Shown here piece by piece: positions 60,256 to 64,000 of a stretch of 64,000 nucleotides of DNA; the first letter of the stretch is position 1; every line of letters starts with the position of its first letter. Where the stretch lies: assembly GCA_038210655.1 (NCBI GenBank), contig JBBQWM010000031.1, positions 6,785 to 70,784 of the forward strand, written 5' to 3'. The position numbers and the translations under genes were made by a program. The notes below the pieces were generated by a model that saw only the letters and a list, made by a program, of their open reading frames with translations, ran no database searches and was not told the origin of the DNA. The stretch is from 54-19 sp038210655 (GTDB lineage: Bacteria > Chloroflexota > Chloroflexia > Chloroheliales > Chloroheliaceae).

Positions 60256-62214
60256 GTGAGTAGTGATAACGTGCGGTTGGTATCGTACCAGGAAAATCGA
60301 AGAGTTTCTGAACCGAAAATTCTGAAAACCCGGCAGATTAGCCTGGGCAAACTTTTGCGAATGTACCGGGAGCGGGATGGGCAACGATTAAGCCGTGAGG
60401 TTCTGGCTGAGATGGTAGGGGTAAGTAGCCGGACTATCCGCAATTGGGAGAACGACATTAGTTTGCCGACGGCCCATCACCTGCGGAAGCTGATCGAGGT
60501 CTACCTGGAACAAAAGCTTTTTAGTGCTAATGAAGAACGGGATGAAACCCAGGAATTGTGGCTCAAACGGCAGGAATATGATGAGTTAAATACTTTTTCG
60601 GCTTTCGATGAAGTTTGGTTTAGTCGGTTGCTTGAGGTTGGCTCAGTATCTAAGCCGCTGCCGTCAGGTCAAAATAAGGGACAACCTTCAACCAACCCGC
60701 CAGTTTTAACGGTAGCTGCCACTCCCACGACCTCCGTCGAGGAAAAGAGCAAAGTTAGACTACCTGGCAACCTGCCTGCCCTTAACGGCCCAACCATAGG
60801 CCGCGATAAAGAGTTAGCCCAGTTAGAAAACTTACTTCAAAATCCAGCAGTGCGTTTGATAACGCTGGCTGGGCCGGGGGGAGTGGGTAAAACGCGGCTA
60901 GTCTTACAAACGGGTCATCTTTTGGCTGACAAATTTGCGGATGGCGTATTTTTTGTTTGCCTCGCTGCGATTGAAGAACCGGCCCTGGTGCTGGAAATGA
61001 TTGCCCAGACGCTAGGAGTCAAAGAAGCCGCTAATCTATCCCTGCTCCAGAGCCTTCAAACTTATTTAGCCTCCAAGAAAATCCTGCTGATTATTGATAA
61101 TTTTGAGCAGGTGAAAAGGGCGGCTTCTGACCTGTTAAAATTGGTGGAAGGGGCCGCCAATGTAAAGCTACTGGTGGGGAGCCGCATTACTTTACAGATT
61201 TATGGAGAGTATGTTTTTGAAGTGCTGCCCCTAACTGTGCCATCTTTGGCAGTTTCGCAGCTTTCCTTACTAAATCCGGGTGGAGCTTTAGCTTTGAGTA
61301 AATACGGTTCAGTTGAATTTCTTTTAGAGCGTACCAGACAACTTAAGCCCGATTTAACTCTTACTGCTGAAAACGCCCAGGCGCTAACCCAAATCTGTCA
61401 GCGCCTGGATGGTTTACCACTGGCTCTTGAACTGGCTGCCGCTCGCTTGAAATTCTTTACACCCCCGGCCCTTTTACGTCGCTTGGAAGGTGCTTACAAT
61501 TCCAGCCCTTTGCAAATCTTGGAAAAGGGTTATAAGGCTGGCCCAGGCCGCCAGCAAAGTTTACGCCAGACGTTAGATTGGAGTTATAATCTGCTGGAAG
61601 GGGATGAGCAACATTTGTTTTGTTCACTGGCAGTCTTTAACGATGGTTGTTCACTGGCAGCTTGCGAAACCGTTTGTTCCAATTTGCAAATTGAAGCAGG
61701 GTCTATTATTGAACCCTCGAAAATATTAAACCTGTTGACCCAATTGGTCGAGAAAAGCCTGCTAAAGCACGAAAATGACCCAGATGGAGAACCCCGGTTT
61801 TCAATGCTGCAAACTGTCCGCGATTACGCTTTGGAACGCCTCAAATCCAGTGGAAGAGAAGATGGAAGAGAGGAAGTTTTATGGCAAGCGTGTACCAAAT
61901 ATTTTGTAAAATTGGCTGAAACTGCCGAGGCCCAACTTAGAGGGCCGGAGCAGGCAATCTGGGTACCCAGGCTCGAAAAAGAGCATAACAATTTGCGGGC
62001 GGTACTGCATCGAGCTTTAGACCACTCTCAGGTTGAGACTGCTCTGCGGTTGGTAGCGAGTTTGTGCTGGTTCTGGAAACTAGGTGGTTACTTGAGCGAA
62101 GGACGGCGCTGGGCTGAGGAAGCTTTGGCTAAAAGTGAGCCGCTAAAAAAGGACCCGGCGATTGAAATATGGCGCGGGCAGGCCCTCAATGGGGCGGGTA
62201 TGTTAGCTGTCTAA
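60256..62214 (+). CDS. XRE-HTH / NB-ARC (AfsR-like) regulator, truncated before its TPRs
   Basis: 652 residues, GTG start with GAGG 8 nt upstream. The XRE domain (SREVLAEMVGVSSRTIRNWEND), an about 120-residue linker, NB-ARC with P-loop AGPGGVGKTRL, LLIIDNFEQ and LDGLPLALELAAARLKF, and the winged helix QTLDWSYNLL are complete. The frame then stops at ALNGAGMLAV, which is where the TPR array of full-length relatives begins. It looks like a recent C-terminal truncation, but an active sensor-less form is possible. Confidence 0.8.
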   Translation: MSSDNVRLVSYQENRRVSEPKILKTRQISLGKLLRMYRERDGQRLSREVLAEMVGVSSRTIRNWENDISLPTAHHLRKLIEVYLEQKLFSANEERDETQELWLKRQEYDELNTFSAFDEVWFSRLLEVGSVSKPLPSGQNKGQPSTNPPVLTVAATPTTSVEEKSKVRLPGNLPALNGPTIGRDKELAQLENLLQNPAVRLITLAGPGGVGKTRLVLQTGHLLADKFADGVFFVCLAAIEEPALVLEMIAQTLGVKEAANLSLLQSLQTYLASKKILLIIDNFEQVKRAASDLLKLVEGAANVKLLVGSRITLQIYGEYVFEVLPLTVPSLAVSQLSLLNPGGALALSKYGSVEFLLERTRQLKPDLTLTAENAQALTQICQRLDGLPLALELAAARLKFFTPPALLRRLEGAYNSSPLQILEKGYKAGPGRQQSLRQTLDWSYNLLEGDEQHLFCSLAVFNDGCSLAACETVCSNLQIEAGSIIEPSKILNLLTQLVEKSLLKHENDPDGEPRFSMLQTVRDYALERLKSSGREDGREEVLWQACTKYFVKLAETAEAQLRGPEQAIWVPRLEKEHNNLRAVLHRALDHSQVETALRLVASLCWFWKLGGYLSEGRRWAEEALAKSEPLKKDPAIEIWRGQALNGAGMLAV

Positions 62215-62377
62215 TACCAAGTCAGAAGGGATCGTATACAATAAAGTAAAGACCTGTGGGCGGAGCAAGCGGTGTCCCTACGGAATGTAGACTCTTCCTT
62301 TAGTATGTTTTCTACTCGTTTAGTGGTAAGAGGGTCAACTGGCCTTGCTTAACCGGCAATAAGGCAATAACCGGCTA

Positions 62378-62406
62378 TTGCGTAACGCTCAAGCCAGTGT
62401 TATACT
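62378..62406 (+). promoter_or_regulatory. Predicted promoter of the nuclease-hpt pair
   Basis: TTGCGT (62378-62383), 17-bp spacer, TATACT (62401-62406), 93 nt before the first gene of this pair. The -35 box is weak. The rest of 62215-62498 shows no gene. Confidence 0.4.
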
Positions 62407-62498
62407 AAAAATGGTCAGACTTGTCATAACTTTGTAAAACTCGCCTGGTAATGAACAGGTAAGGTCTCACGGAGACAAGCCGGATTGAGCTTTATTAA

Positions 62499-62990
62499 AT
62501 GTCATTTACGATAGATAAAGTAGAAGAACAGCTGCAAGAAGCCCTGGCGAAGCCTAGATTGCGGGTCAGTCGCAAACGGGCGCAACCCAGGTGGGCCGGG
62601 CGCTACCGGCGAGGATTGCGCGACCCCTGGCGCAAGACTCGGTTCGCGCACCCAGCAGAAGCCGAATTCGCCCACGTGCTGGACTTCTACCGCATCCCCT
62701 GGCAGTACGAACCGCGTCAGTTTATCCTCGATAGACACCCGGATGGCTCAGTTGCCCGTATGTTCTCCCCCGATTTTTATCTCCCGGATTTTGATCTTTA
62801 CGCCGAATTGACCACCCAAAAGCAATCCCTGGTAACTCGCAAAAATGCCAAGCTGCGCCGTCTGCGCGAACTCTATCCCGATGTGAATATTCGGTTGTTC
62901 TATCGCAAGGATTTGCAGCGTTTTTTGGCCCGCTTTGGGATCGAAGTCGCCTCGCAGACCGTTACGCCGCCCGGTGGGTTAGCCGGATGA
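62499..62990 (+). CDS. PD-(D/E)XK-nuclease-like protein
   Basis: 163 residues. AHPAEAEFAHVLDFYRIPWQYEP supplies the first acidic helix, SPDFYLPDFDLYAELTTQ the core D…E-x-T strand and RLRELYPDVNIRLFYRKDL the last strand. The layout is that of small PD-(D/E)XK or DUF559-type folds, although the usual Lys of ExK is Thr here. It overlaps the next start by 4 nt. DNA cleavage is uncertain. Confidence 0.65.
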   Translation: MSFTIDKVEEQLQEALAKPRLRVSRKRAQPRWAGRYRRGLRDPWRKTRFAHPAEAEFAHVLDFYRIPWQYEPRQFILDRHPDGSVARMFSPDFYLPDFDLYAELTTQKQSLVTRKNAKLRRLRELYPDVNIRLFYRKDLQRFLARFGIEVASQTVTPPGGLAG

Positions 62991-63586
62991 GTACTACCCT
63001 CTCCCTCACTTTGCCCCCGCTACCCGCCTCAATTGCGCGAGTCTTGTATACGCAGGCTGAAATCGCCCGGCGGGTGTGCGAGTTGGGCCAGCAAATCACC
63101 CTCGATTATGGGCCGGTAGGCCGGGAACTGGTTACTTTTGGTATTCTAAAAGGGGTTTTGCCCTTCCAGGCCGATTTGTTGCGGGCGATAGAATTGCCGT
63201 TGCGGGCCGACGTAATGACCATTGCAGGCTATCGTCCGACCCAACCCCATTCGCCCGAACAGCGCCCGTCCGGTGCGGTACGCATCACCAAAGACCTTGA
63301 TATTTCGGTGGTGGGCCGTCATGTGCTGGTGATCGAGGATATGGTCGATACTGGCTTGACCCTCAATTTTATCTTGAAGATGATCCGGCAGCGTCGTCCG
63401 GCCTCGCTTGCGGTCGTAACCCTCTTTAACCGGGAAGCCCACCGCCTGGCAACCAACCTACCGATACGCTATAGCGGGTTTGAAGCGCCCGCCGAATTCC
63501 TGGTCGGCTACGGCCTCGATTACAAAGAACAATTCCGCAACTTGCCTTACGTCGGGGTACTCAAGAGCGAAGTCTACGCCCAGTAA
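62987..63586 (+). CDS. hpt: Hypoxanthine phosphoribosyltransferase
   Basis: 199 residues. FGILKGVLPFQADLL, then the PRPP motif VLVIEDMVDTGLTL and the C-terminal GYGLDYKEQFRNLPYVGVL are diagnostic. It makes IMP/GMP from hypoxanthine or guanine and PRPP. It starts inside the preceding nuclease-like gene (ATGA overlap), so both are translated together. Confidence 0.9.
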   Translation: MSTTLSLTLPPLPASIARVLYTQAEIARRVCELGQQITLDYGPVGRELVTFGILKGVLPFQADLLRAIELPLRADVMTIAGYRPTQPHSPEQRPSGAVRITKDLDISVVGRHVLVIEDMVDTGLTLNFILKMIRQRRPASLAVVTLFNREAHRLATNLPIRYSGFEAPAEFLVGYGLDYKEQFRNLPYVGVLKSEVYAQ

Positions 63587-64000
63587 AATTTACCCCGCTT
63601 CCAGTTGACAAAAAACCTTTAATAAGCATTAATAGATTCAAGCAGTTCACCAATTTTCCATTTTCATTTGTGCTGGCTAAACCAGCCTCGGATAGTTTAA
63701 GCGCCACTTTTGCTATACAAATAGCCGTTAGAAAGACCAATATGAGTTCTTATCTTGAGCGTAGACGTTCTGATCTTAACACTAAACTTGAATATCAGGT
63801 TGAGTTACTTTCTAATACCGAACATGCTCAAATGGTTGAGCAGAACCCACTTACCAAAGCCACACAGTCACCTAAGTTTGTGTAAACATTAGCGACAACG
63901 GTTTTAACCATTGCACCTTTGACAATTTAATCATCACGAATTGTAACCAGGGCCGCCCGTCCAGTTCAGCGCCAGCTAATTCTGCTGGACTTAACCCTTC
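63587..64000. other. Right-edge stretch with a doubtful small ORF
   Basis: 63742-63885 could code 47 residues (MSSYLERRR...), hydrophilic and without known similarity or a good ribosome site. Nothing else was found up to the window end. Confidence 0.3.

Noticed and set aside
62215..62498. Possible insertion-sequence remnant after the truncated NB-ARC gene
   Set aside because: I could not define terminal repeats or any transposase fragment.

Overview
The window reads as chromosome of a member of the Chloroflexota. No rRNA or other marker gene was seen, so this rests on style: many lipoproteins with a Cys lipobox followed by a Thr/Ala/Ser-rich linker, a secreted protein built of FPETGH...FGYPI repeats, XRE-NB-ARC regulators, DUF4331, a transport-domain-less MgtE-like protein, and dense intergenic palindromes and heptamer repeats. 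Base composition is mixed, and no tRNA, rRNA, CRISPR array, prophage or transposase gene was recognised.

Layout. 1-6.3 kb: small accessory genes (two metallo-beta-lactamase-fold proteins, a SnoaL-like protein, lipoproteins, a cyclic-nucleotide-binding protein with two tiny partners, a methyltransferase coupled to a protein with an injection-system-type N-terminal motif). 6.4-9.8 kb, minus strand: split transketolase, DUF2231 membrane protein, DUF2218-PadR operon with a recognisable promoter. 10.3-12.8 kb: ubiX-like, SDR and glycosyltransferase genes. 12.8-24.6 kb: housekeeping (ftsH, truB, ribF) mixed with a CoA-transferase, a histidine-rich membrane protein, an orphan ABC ATPase and a large DnaE-like protein that lacks the polymerase catalytic motifs. 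25.1-28.3 kb: a caspase-like/NACHT/pentapeptide protein. 28.7-38.4 kb: lipoproteins, benzoate-CoA-ligase-type enzyme, MgtE-N/CBS protein, JmjC-type cupin, an SRDPG-repeat protein and homoserine dehydrogenase. 38.4-49.7 kb, minus strand: ftsK, a medium-chain reductase, a compact LuxR-type ATPase regulator, type II NADH dehydrogenase, a repeat protein and two alpha/beta hydrolases. 50-57 kb: DUF4331, DUF1622, a YesN/YesM-type two-component pair and a sugar-binding lipoprotein. 57-62.2 kb: two XRE-NB-ARC regulators that both stop early, flanking an intact and a beheaded copy of an F420-NADPH-reductase-like gene. 62.5-63.6 kb: a nuclease-like gene overlapping hypoxanthine phosphoribosyltransferase.

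Most notable: (1) a DnaE-family protein without PHP histidines or catalytic aspartates that keeps helix-hairpin-helix, OB and a clamp-binding-like QLSLF motif; (2) a caspase-like/NACHT/pentapeptide protein whose catalytic His position is Arg; (3) a family of 91-126 bp miniature elements with GTAACTACTCAG-type ends and 8-bp target duplications, carrying two unrelated hairpin cores, one copy being inserted inside a transcription terminator; (4) three near-identical REP-like hairpins; (5) a small SRDPG-repeat protein.
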